Shown piece after piece: positions 56,968-64,000 of a stretch of 64,000 nt of DNA (position 1 is its first letter; every line of letters starts with the position of its first letter). Under the pieces are notes generated by a model. It worked only from the letters and a program-made list of their open reading frames with translations, did no database searches and had not been told where the DNA came from. A program made the translations under genes and the position numbers. Source of the stretch: Rhodococcoides kroppenstedtii (lineage in GTDB: Bacteria; Actinomycetota; Actinomycetes; Mycobacteriales; Mycobacteriaceae); assembly GCF_900111805.1 (NCBI RefSeq), contig NZ_FOJN01000010.1, positions 104,968 to 168,967 on the forward strand, written 5' to 3'.

Positions 56968-58952
56968 AACGACCGGGCCTCCTCGAAAGCCTGCACCACG
57001 TATCGCGAAAGCTGGCTCTTGTTGTTGGCCGCTGGGCAGATCGATTCGAGTTCCGACAGCGCTGTGGCGAGTGTGTGCCTCACGGTGTCCCAATCGAGGC
57101 CCACCGTCGACGACCGCCAGTCAACGGTACCGATAGTCAAGGCAATCTCCGCGACAAGGAATTGCAGTTCGGCGTAGGACACGTTCGAGTCGGGTACTTC
57201 TCTGTCGGCCAGTTCCTCGGCGATCCTGCGCACGATCGCGATCGGTCCGATCACTCCGTACAAGCGACTCCGGAGTACCTCGATGGATCTGCTTCGAGCA
57301 CTCATCCGCGCCTTCATCTCCCAGAGCGCGGCCGAGCGAGCCCGGGTTCGATACAGCAACAGTCCGCTGGAATCGAACTGGCGCAGGGGATCGAGAGGAT
57401 CTCCCGTTCCACGAGCTTCGTGCCGACGCACCAGTTCTTCGATGGCTGCGGCAAGGGGCCGCGTCGACGCGAGGGCGCTCAGGAGCAGGTCGGTGGGTAG
57501 TTGCTCCAGTTCGTCGGGCGGTGGCAAGCCGTCGGTATCCTCGATATTCGCCACCCACGTTCCGGAGTACGAGCCCGACGAATCCGTCCAGACCACGTCG
57601 AATACAGAAGGGATCGAGCGTCGGTTCAGGTCAACGGTCGCAGCTGCGGGGTTTCGCAAGTCCGCCCAGCTGCCGCTGTCCAGCGCCATGGTGCCCGCAG
57701 GCTCGCGCACCGACCATGTCAGCGGACTCAGTTCGGACTGGGAGAACGAGAATGTTGCATGTGCGGTCGATCTGTCGACCGCGACCGTGCACCGATCGAA
57801 GAACAACGGCAGGGCCGCGAGTGATGTGCTGTCCTCATCAGCATTCTCGAGATCGACACTTCTGAGATCAACGAGAGCTCCGGTCCGGGCCAGCCCGCGT
57901 AGCGATTTACCCACCTTCGAAGTACGGGGGGCACCGATCCACACGTTCAGTTCACGATGCCCCGTATCGGCCCTCAATCCCCATCCGGCTGACGTCGCAT
58001 TGGAGGAGCCGATCATTGCGGCCACCCAATCGTCGTTTTCCAGCAACAGCACCTTCGCGTGCAGAGTCCGTTGCTCGGAGTCGTCGATCTTGAGTGCTCT
58101 GACATCGTCGACCTGGTGCGCCAACTCCAGCGGGGCGAGCCAGTTACCGATTCGGTCCTGGCCTATCGCGGCTGTAACAGAACGCGCAGATGCCGGCCTA
58201 CCCGTGAGTTGCTTCCGAACCTCGTCGATGGGTCTGGAGGACTTCGAATCCCAGAAAGGCGCCAGAACTACTGCATGTATTGGTTTGAGTGCCGAACCCC
58301 AAACGGCTCCGTGAACTCCGAGCGGACATCTACCCGGGGAAGCGGGTGCGGCAGCGAAGCGGAGGTCACTTGTTCCTCGCTCGGGAGCGTGCTCGGTGAC
58401 GCGGTCGCGCATCATCGTCAAGGTCGCGCGTGCACGTCTGCCCTCCGACGCATCCGCAGGGAGGGACGCTAGGTAACTCTCGATCTCGCTGATGATGCCG
58501 AGGAGGAAATCACGAGGAATCCCACACCCTTCCAGCACATCGAACGCCACCGCTGACTCGAGCTGTGAGCGGTACCCCGCTCGGGTCAAGTTTGCCGATC
58601 CAACCACGATACGCGCGTGGTTCTCCCAGACCAGAACCACTGCCTTGGCATGAAACAGGCCACCGCGCACCGGGATCGGAATGAGATCCCAACGCAGATT
58701 ACGCTTCTCGGCGGGGGTTGCTCGGTCGACCAGAACCGATACAGCTGTTGTCTCGCTGAGCCGGATCTCTTCCTCGATGACCGCGGCGATCGTGCTGGCT
58801 TTGTCGCCTTCACCGGTGACCGCGGTGAGTGCGAGGAATCGACTCAAACAGTCGTCCGTGAAGAATTGAGAGTCGAAGGTGAAGGTGGTCGCCAAACAGG
58901 CGATTGGTGCTCCGGCGTCCGCTGGAGCTGACCAATGGTCCAAGAGTTTCAT
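56955..58952 (-). CDS. Protein with two PLD-like (HKD) domains
   Basis: 665 residues from ATG 58952 (GTG 58958 overlaps the upstream stop and is possible). Two phospholipase D-like motifs: LFHAKAVVLVWENH...VVGSANLTRAGY near 105-135 and TLHAKVLLLENDDW...MIGSSNATSAGW near 315-345. In both, the H-x-K and G-S-x-N residues are kept, but the Asp four residues after Lys is V in the first and E in the second. The C-terminal 300 residues are unassigned. PLD folds of this type cut DNA or RNA in defence operons. The stop overlaps the helicase start. Confidence 0.82.
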   Translation of the reverse strand: MKLLDHWSAPADAGAPIACLATTFTFDSQFFTDDCLSRFLALTAVTGEGDKASTIAAVIEEEIRLSETTAVSVLVDRATPAEKRNLRWDLIPIPVRGGLFHAKAVVLVWENHARIVVGSANLTRAGYRSQLESAVAFDVLEGCGIPRDFLLGIISEIESYLASLPADASEGRRARATLTMMRDRVTEHAPERGTSDLRFAAAPASPGRCPLGVHGAVWGSALKPIHAVVLAPFWDSKSSRPIDEVRKQLTGRPASARSVTAAIGQDRIGNWLAPLELAHQVDDVRALKIDDSEQRTLHAKVLLLENDDWVAAMIGSSNATSAGWGLRADTGHRELNVWIGAPRTSKVGKSLRGLARTGALVDLRSVDLENADEDSTSLAALPLFFDRCTVAVDRSTAHATFSFSQSELSPLTWSVREPAGTMALDSGSWADLRNPAAATVDLNRRSIPSVFDVVWTDSSGSYSGTWVANIEDTDGLPPPDELEQLPTDLLLSALASTRPLAAAIEELVRRHEARGTGDPLDPLRQFDSSGLLLYRTRARSAALWEMKARMSARSRSIEVLRSRLYGVIGPIAIVRRIAEELADREVPDSNVSYAELQFLVAEIALTIGTVDWRSSTVGLDWDTVRHTLATALSELESICPAANNKSQLSRYVVQAFEEARSLCGN

Positions 58953-58954
58953 TG

Positions 58955-60361
58955 TCACGCGACCGTGTCCTGGAGGAAGCGCCGAAGCGCGTGGATTCGA
59001 ACCGGGTGAATGAACGGCCCATCGAACTCGGGGACCGACAAATGTTCGAATCCCGGCCGAACCAGCCACAGGCCCTTGTACGTTTCGAACCACGGCCTCT
59101 TGCCGTGCGGAGGTTTCGAACTCTGGATGGAAACGTGATGGTCGTGGACTGTTCGGGCGAGTGCGGCCCCCGTCAGAGGTACGGAAAAGGCCTCGAACCG
59201 CTCTGTGAATCCGCCCGCTTCCGTGTTGATCGACTGTAAGCCCTGGAGGGCGTCTCGGAAAGCTCCGGGCAGCAAACGAGCCCCCTGCACGACGTTGGGA
59301 TGGTCGGCGACCTTGTCAGGAGTAATACCAGCAGACCCATAGGTGGACGCGGCGTGCCGAAGTGTGCGGAAGAGGACGTCAAGCACGCGGGCGAACGTCT
59401 CGTAGTGCTCGATCGCATCCAGTAGGTCACCCAGCCCCTTTGAAGCAAGACCTCGAATCCTCGACACGATGGCCCGCTCCGACAGGTCGCCGTCTGTCTC
59501 GAGCTCGAGCAAGAGCAGGTCCGCGAGTTCAGCGCGTTGTGGGTGCTTTGTCCGCAGTGTACGTCGGAGCAACGCGCGCTCTTCTTCTCCGGCGGAATCA
59601 GGGCCCAGTGTGTTGGCGAGAACTCCGCTGGACCAACCGGACAGCGGTAAATCGCTGCGTGCTTTCCCCAGTGACCGCTTCACCGTCGCCTCGAGATCAC
59701 GCCGCAACCGCCCGCCATCAGTATCACGGGACCGGTCGAGGAAGCCGATCAGGTCGTTGTCGCGTTCCCAGGCGGAGACGAGTTCGTGCTGACGTTTGCC
59801 GGGGCCGAGCGTGGGAGTCACTATGTCGAACTCGATTGCCAAGGGCTTGTAGACGCCATGAAAGCCAAAAATGGAGGGGGCCTTCAGATAAGAGTTGGCC
59901 GACAATCGATCTCGTCGGTCGCGTACCGCTCGTGCCTTCTGCATGCCCGGCACTCCGACAGGCACTTCGGAGGAGCGATGCGCGAACGACTCGAGAACCA
60001 GCCACTCGAACGCTACTTGTGGCGTTGTTCGACCATCGTTGCCCTGCTCGTCGTAGAAGTCCTCGCAGACGGCACTGGCGACGGCGATCGCCGTCAGAAA
60101 GCGAAACCGATTCATGCGTGCCCTCAAACCCGGCACAAGCTCGTTCGCCAGCCTCTCCGAGGTGGTGGCGAGGCCCATCGGGTCCAGGCTCCCCTCGCCT
60201 GCAACCGGCGGATCGAACTGGGACATGTGAGGCAGGGTCAAACCAGCCACCGTCAAGACGGCACCTTTCCAGTACGTCGCGGGTTGGCATTCGCCTGTGT
60301 TTTCTATCAGGTCGCGCCATCTCCCGCTGCGACTACGGTGGTTCGGGGCAGGGCGAGCCAC
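58955..60361 (-). CDS. Unrecognised protein, first gene of the SNF2-PLD operon
   Basis: Up to 468 residues. The frame is open to GTG 60361; a more likely start is ATG 60226 (MSQFDPPV...), giving 423 residues, or a nearby GTG. Helix-rich with LDPMGLATTSERLANELVPG and a region NRFRFLTAIAVASAVCEDFY near the N-terminus. I do not recognise the family. The stop is 2 bp from the PLD-like ATG or overlaps its GTG, so it is translated with it and probably is a structural or regulatory part of the same complex. Confidence 0.72.
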   Translation of the reverse strand: MARPAPNHRSRSGRWRDLIENTGECQPATYWKGAVLTVAGLTLPHMSQFDPPVAGEGSLDPMGLATTSERLANELVPGLRARMNRFRFLTAIAVASAVCEDFYDEQGNDGRTTPQVAFEWLVLESFAHRSSEVPVGVPGMQKARAVRDRRDRLSANSYLKAPSIFGFHGVYKPLAIEFDIVTPTLGPGKRQHELVSAWERDNDLIGFLDRSRDTDGGRLRRDLEATVKRSLGKARSDLPLSGWSSGVLANTLGPDSAGEEERALLRRTLRTKHPQRAELADLLLLELETDGDLSERAIVSRIRGLASKGLGDLLDAIEHYETFARVLDVLFRTLRHAASTYGSAGITPDKVADHPNVVQGARLLPGAFRDALQGLQSINTEAGGFTERFEAFSVPLTGAALARTVHDHHVSIQSSKPPHGKRPWFETYKGLWLVRPGFEHLSVPEFDGPFIHPVRIHALRRFLQDTVA

Positions 60362-60706
60362 CCGAGAACGACTCAGTGTGACGGATGGCGATCAGTGGTC
60401 GTCTGACACCAGTCGCCATACGGCCGAAGGTCGCACCCGCTACGCGGTCGGGAAGTCCGCAGACATTGCGGAAGGCGTCTGACAGCCAGCGAGTCCGGTT
60501 CGCGATGAATCGGTCCCGAAGAGCTAGTCGCGGGGGCTTTCGTCACGCGCGTGTTGCTCTCCTGCAGGTCGCAGCGCGTGACGCGAGCCCCTCCGGCATG
60601 GCAGCGCACCGGCGCCTTCGTGTAACGCCGTTCGGGACAGAGGCGACAACACGGACGTACTGCTGACCTAGGGGCGCGTTGCCGTCCATTGTGAGTTGAG
60701 GAACCC
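60362..60706. other. Gap with a 10-bp inverted repeat
   Basis: No gene seen. It contains a perfect inverted repeat CGTCACGCGC (60541-60550) / GCGCGTGACG (60574-60583) with a 23-base spacer. It may be the operator or terminator of one of the divergent flanking units (the SNF2-PLD operon reading left and the lipoprotein gene reading right). Confidence 0.5.
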
Positions 60707-61762
60707 TTGTATTCGAAGCGCGGGCTGTTCGTTTCTGCTCTGGCTGTAGCGGTACTCGCTGCGTGCGGTTCACCATCGGCCGATACCCCTGCGTCCGACC
60801 CTGCCAGTCCCAGCGATACAACTACTGCGATCGAATCGCCGACGCCCGATGCCGGACCGACGTTCGATCGATCTATGGTGCGGACGGAGTCTGTCACGAA
60901 AGAGTCCAAGGGCGGTCAGTCGAACGTCCGTTTCGTGGCAGACACCGTCGACTACGAGGAGATCGTGTCTCTGACCGACCAATGCGTGAAGTCGTACCTG
61001 GCTGAGACGGCAGCGGCTTACTGCTACGGCTACGCGAACGCTGCGGACTACGAGGTCACCGCTTTCGACTGGACGCCCGAGTCGGACCAGGATATTTACG
61101 GCACTGGCAGGCCGTGCTGGATCATGTATTCGGGACAGCCCGTCGCCGGCGCTGACGGCCGCACCGACACGCCTGCGATAGCGACCTCCTACATCGATCA
61201 GTGCCCCGGTGGTGTGGAGTTTCCGGATCCGGATGGCTCGCTTGCGGACCATCGAGAGAAGCGTGAATCCTCCCTCGCCGCTGCAACCGACATTCGTCGT
61301 CGTGACGCCTGCGCGCTGATCGACACAGAAGCCCTGACTCGCAATGGTTTCAACGCGACACTCGGCGATGTCACCGACGACCCGACCGCCTATCTCCCCG
61401 ACGGTGCCTCTGCTTCCTGGGTGTGCTCGACCGCAGAAGGCGAAGTCGGATTCACTGCGACCGAGTTCGCCGATCCAGCAAGTGCGGCGGGGGACGTTGA
61501 ATCTGCAGAGCTCGCTACCAACGACTTCCTTCTCGACGCCGGCCGGCTGATCGCCCTCGACGGTGGCAGCGCCATCGTCAACGACGAGTTCGGTCTCGTC
61601 GAGGCGGCATGGTCGGTGGGGACGGTGAGCTTCAGCGTCACGATGTCGTCCGTGCCGGTAACTCCCGGGCTGTCCGGTGGACAGAGCAATTCCGAGTTGG
61701 CCGACGCGATCACGTCGTTGGCGTCGACCGCGGCTCAGCGCGTGGCGGCAGACGCGTGGTGA
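60707..61762 (+). CDS. Secreted lipoprotein, DUF3558-like
   Basis: 351 residues. TTG start at 60707 is supported by TTGAGGAA five bases upstream. Lipobox after a short signal peptide: VSALAVAVLAACGS, Cys near 20. Followed by a Ser/Thr/Pro-rich linker, then a Cys-containing globular part (TDQCVKSYLAETAAAYCYGY; ASWVCSTAEGEVGFTA). This pattern matches actinobacterial DUF3558-type lipoproteins of unknown function. It is extracellular and anchored to the membrane. Confidence 0.83.
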   Translation: MYSKRGLFVSALAVAVLAACGSPSADTPASDPASPSDTTTAIESPTPDAGPTFDRSMVRTESVTKESKGGQSNVRFVADTVDYEEIVSLTDQCVKSYLAETAAAYCYGYANAADYEVTAFDWTPESDQDIYGTGRPCWIMYSGQPVAGADGRTDTPAIATSYIDQCPGGVEFPDPDGSLADHREKRESSLAAATDIRRRDACALIDTEALTRNGFNATLGDVTDDPTAYLPDGASASWVCSTAEGEVGFTATEFADPASAAGDVESAELATNDFLLDAGRLIALDGGSAIVNDEFGLVEAAWSVGTVSFSVTMSSVPVTPGLSGGQSNSELADAITSLASTAAQRVAADAW

Positions 61763-61871
61763 CTCGCGATCGCCGCCGAAGTCGTACTTCGGGTGGATGC
61801 GGTCGAGGTCGCGTGCTGCAAGGCGCGCTCGCAGAGATACCCGCTCGACCCGGGCGGCCCACGACCGCTGA

Positions 61872-62081
61872 GCTCGCGATCCGCTGCTCTCGCGCGGCAT
61901 GATGGGCGACGGAGTGATCGACTTCGGCACCATCGGCCGCTGGGTGCACGACGCCGGCTACCGCGGTGACGTCGAAGTCGAGATCTTGAACGCGGCGGTG
62001 TGGGCGACGGACGGGGACCAAGTGATCGAGACGATGAAGCAGCGGTACCGCGATCTGGTGCTGCCGGCGCCGGTCGGATGA
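61872..62081 (+). pseudogene. C-terminal remnant of a sugar-phosphate isomerase/epimerase
   Basis: From ATG 61899 the frame encodes MMGDGVIDFGTIGRWVHDAG, then YRGDVEVEILNAAVWA and ends RDLVLPAPVG, the typical final helix/strand region of an AP_endonuc_2 (IolE/xylose isomerase-like) TIM barrel. The frame upstream has a stop at 61869, so the N-terminal ~220 residues are missing. Its stop overlaps the ATG of glycerate kinase (ATGA), showing that the two once formed an operon. Confidence 0.72.
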
Positions 62082-63157
62082 GAGTGCTCTTCGCCCCCGA
62101 CTCGTTCAAGGGGACCATCGGATCCGTCGATGCCGCAACGGCATTGATGGAAGGGTGGGCATCGGTGCGGGGCGACGACGACCTGGTCGCGATGCCCCAG
62201 GCCGATGGGGGCGAAGGGACGCTTGACGTGCTGGCGGCGTGTTCGCCGGACTCGTCGTGGTCGGTGGCGTCGAGCGTGTGCGGGCCCGACGGGCGGCCCG
62301 TCGACGCGCGGTGGCTGACCCTGGCCGACGGTCGAGCGGTGGTGGAGCTGGCGGAATCGTCGGGGATTGCGCTGATGGAGGAGCTGGATCCGTTCGGGGC
62401 GACAACGCGCGGGCTCGGCGAGGTGCTGCGGGCGTGCGGGAGCGACCGCGTGTCGGTGGCGCTGGGGGGCTCGGCGTCGACGGACGGTGGGCTCGGGGTG
62501 CTGCGGGTGTTGGGGGTTCGCGTGCTGGACGCTGACGGCGCCGACGTGCCGGAGGGCGCGGCGGGACTCGTCGCCGCCCGGTCGGTCGACATTTCCGGAC
62601 TCGATGGGGTGCCGTCGGACCTCGAGGTGCTGACCGACACGCGTGCCGTGCTGTGCGGAACCGACGGCGCGGCGCAGGTGTTCGGACCGCAGAAGGGTGC
62701 GTCGGACGACGACGTCGCGGTGATGGACGAGGCGCTCGAGCGGTGGGCGGGGTTGCTCGCCGACGCCGGCTTGCCCGCCGATCCGGGGTTGCCGGGCACC
62801 GGTGCGGCTGGCGGCACGGGCTTCGGGTTGGTCGCGCTAGGGGCCCGGATAGCCGGTGGAGCGGAGCGGGTATCAGAACTCACCGGCTTGGTCGCGGCGG
62901 TCCCGTCCGCCGACCTGGTGGTGACGGGCGAGGGGAAGTTCGACCGGACATCGCTGACGGGGAAGTTGGTGGGGCACGTCGTTCAGATGTGCTCGCACGC
63001 AAGCGTTCCCGTCGTCGTGGTGGCCGGAGCGGTGGACGTGGAGTCCGACGTGCCGTCGGTGTCCCTGACCGACCTGGCCGGTGGGTCGGACGCGGCGATG
63101 GCCGATGCGCGGGGGTGGTTGGTTGAGGCCGGGAGAGCGGTCGCGATGCGCGATTGA
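62078..63157 (+). CDS. Glycerate 2-kinase (type I)
   Basis: 359 residues, ATG overlapping the remnant stop. Conserved family motifs: VLFAPDSFKGTIGSVDAATA at the N-terminus, QADGGEGTLDVL, VALGGSASTDGGLGVLRVLG in the middle and VVTGEGKFDRTSLTGKLVGH near the C-terminus. It phosphorylates D-glycerate to 2-phosphoglycerate in glyoxylate/sugar-acid degradation. The former partner epimerase is lost, so the enzyme may now act alone. Confidence 0.93.
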   Translation: MRVLFAPDSFKGTIGSVDAATALMEGWASVRGDDDLVAMPQADGGEGTLDVLAACSPDSSWSVASSVCGPDGRPVDARWLTLADGRAVVELAESSGIALMEELDPFGATTRGLGEVLRACGSDRVSVALGGSASTDGGLGVLRVLGVRVLDADGADVPEGAAGLVAARSVDISGLDGVPSDLEVLTDTRAVLCGTDGAAQVFGPQKGASDDDVAVMDEALERWAGLLADAGLPADPGLPGTGAAGGTGFGLVALGARIAGGAERVSELTGLVAAVPSADLVVTGEGKFDRTSLTGKLVGHVVQMCSHASVPVVVVAGAVDVESDVPSVSLTDLAGGSDAAMADARGWLVEAGRAVAMRD

Positions 63158-63289
63158 TTTCCAAAGATCGACGGGCGGAAGTTGCGCGTCACATCAGTAG
63201 TTCGCGAGAACAAGCTGGCCGGTCCACTTGCCCATTGGCCGTGGACCGGCGTTGCTCCGACTCGATCGCGCACGTAGGGACGTCGAGCT

Positions 63290-63831
63290 TCAGTCGCAGG
63301 CCGAAATCTCCTCCGGTGTGTCCGCGTTCTCGATACAGTTCGAGTAGTTCTCGAAGTCGTCGCCGATGTTGTTCAGGTCCGTGCCGAGTTGATCGACAGC
63401 GGTGAAGACGATGACCATGCCCCAGATGCCTCCGGCGATGGCCAGAGCGCCCAGGATAGTGCCCGCGATAGATGTTTTCTTGTTCGTTGCCTTGTTTTTT
63501 CGGACTCGGCTGATTCCTGCGATGCCGAAGATGAGAGCGATCACGCCGCAAATGAAGCCAATGAACCCGGTAAAGGGAACCAGGCAGAACAACAAGCCGA
63601 CAATGCCCAGAATGAGAGCGGTGAGACCGAAGCCGTTCTTTTCCGGGTTCGGTGGTGGCCCATAGTTCCCGTATCCTGCGGGTTGGTAGCCGTAAGGCGG
63701 TTGTCCCTGGCCACCCGGAAAGTTGGCGCCGTACGGCTGTGACGCGTCCTGGGAACCAGGTCCGTGGGGCTGCCCCTGCCCGTACTGCTCGGGGTGGGGC
63801 CCGGCCGCTCGCCGCTGGGTGGGTATGTCAT
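63290..63831 (-). CDS. DUF4190-type membrane protein with 5' frameshift
   Basis: The main frame holds a Pro/Gly/Gln-rich head (PEQYGQGQPHG) and three membrane segments (LTALILGIVGLLFCLVPFTG; FICGVIALIFGIAGISRV; IAGTILGALAIAGGIWGMV) of DUF4190 type, then an acidic tail. The natural start, ATG 63831 with AAGGA seven bases before (MTYPPSGERP), is in another frame; the coding switches after about eleven codons, in a GGCCGGGCCCC run near 63795-63806, as if a base were missing. A GTG at 63883 would be the only in-frame alternative. Confidence 0.72.
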
Positions 63832-63906
63832 ATCGGTTCCTTCTGTCCGGTTGGCTACTCTCACATCTAACCGCCGACCGCACCTGTTACAAGCCACGTG
63901 TAGCAG

Positions 63907-64000
63907 CTAGGGCGTGTCTCCCAATTGGCGTAGCCAGGTGAGAATTGCGCAGAGGGTGACGGCGGCTCGGTAGGTGATTGCGAGTTTGTCGTAGCGGGTG
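63907..64000 (-). mobile_element. 3' end of an IS5-family transposase (runs off window)
   Basis: Reverse-strand frame open from the window edge ends RYDKLAITYRAAVTLCAIL then TWLRQLGDTP and TAG (63907-63909). This is the C-terminus typical of IS5-family (ISL2/IS1647-like) DDE transposases. The stop coincides with CTAGGGCGTGTCTCC, which resembles the IS terminal repeat, so the element edge is at about 63907-63911. Confidence 0.72.

Noticed and set aside
54232..60361. DISARM assignment for the SNF2-PLD operon
   Set aside because: DISARM needs a DUF1998 protein (DrmB) and typically a methylase; none is present.
1..64000. CRISPR array or cas gene
   Set aside because: No regularly spaced direct repeats and no Cas motifs were seen.
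1..64000. Prophage or integrative element with integrase
   Set aside because: No integrase, portal or terminase gene, and no tRNA gene for an attachment site was seen; only an IS5 end at the right edge.

Overview
This 64 kb window is high-GC DNA from an actinobacterium, most likely a Mycobacteriales member close to Rhodococcus. The signs are strong GC-ending codon bias, many GTG starts, ATGA/GTGA gene overlaps, a WXG100-like toxin locus, a TPP riboswitch whose 3' end carries the ribosome site, and a DHA2 drug exporter next to a TetR regulator. I infer genus-level placement only; no rRNA or tRNA gene is visible.

Left flank (1-15.4 kb), mixed chromosomal genes: the 3' end of an SMC/ABC-type ATPase and a small partner; a hipBA toxin-antitoxin pair with a candidate operator; DUF1801 and HAD genes; a TPP riboswitch in front of an SDR oxidoreductase; a DEDDh exonuclease-BRCT-TerD fusion; a VOC protein and a WYL regulator sharing a palindromic operator; an NmrA-like oxidoreductase; a WXG100-like polymorphic toxin with its probable immunity gene; two von Willebrand A paralogues, one without its metal site; and a two-component system.

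Defence island (15.4-50.2 kb): (a) a GIY-YIG nuclease, a frameshifted NERD/UvrD helicase, a HelD-like ATPase with a small partner, and a uracil-DNA-glycosylase-like protein; (b) a four-gene plus-strand operon (22.1-30.1 kb) encoding a giant SF1 helicase with a C-terminal endonuclease domain, an SF2 helicase, a PD-(D/E)XK-like protein and a small protein; (c) a complete type 2 BREX (Pgl) operon on the minus strand, pglW-pglX-pglY-pglZ-brxD-brxHI (47.8-30.1 kb). Operons (b) and (c) converge with no base between their stop codons. The last protein of (b) ends in a domain about half identical to the C-terminus of PglZ, so I propose (b) is an uncharacterised accessory module of this BREX system. 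Behind pglW lie a decayed gene, an untranslated stretch and (d) a lower-GC gene for a nuclease built from HTH, homing-endonuclease-type repeats and a PD-(D/E)XK-like domain.

Right part (50.4-64 kb): TetR plus MFS exporter, cinA, then a second candidate defence operon (60.4-54.2 kb, minus) with an unrecognised protein, a protein with two PLD-like domains and a SNF2-type helicase. It is followed by a lipoprotein, a remnant of a sugar-phosphate epimerase fused by ATGA overlap to glycerate kinase, a DUF4190-type protein with a 5' frameshift, and the end of an IS5-family transposase at the window edge.
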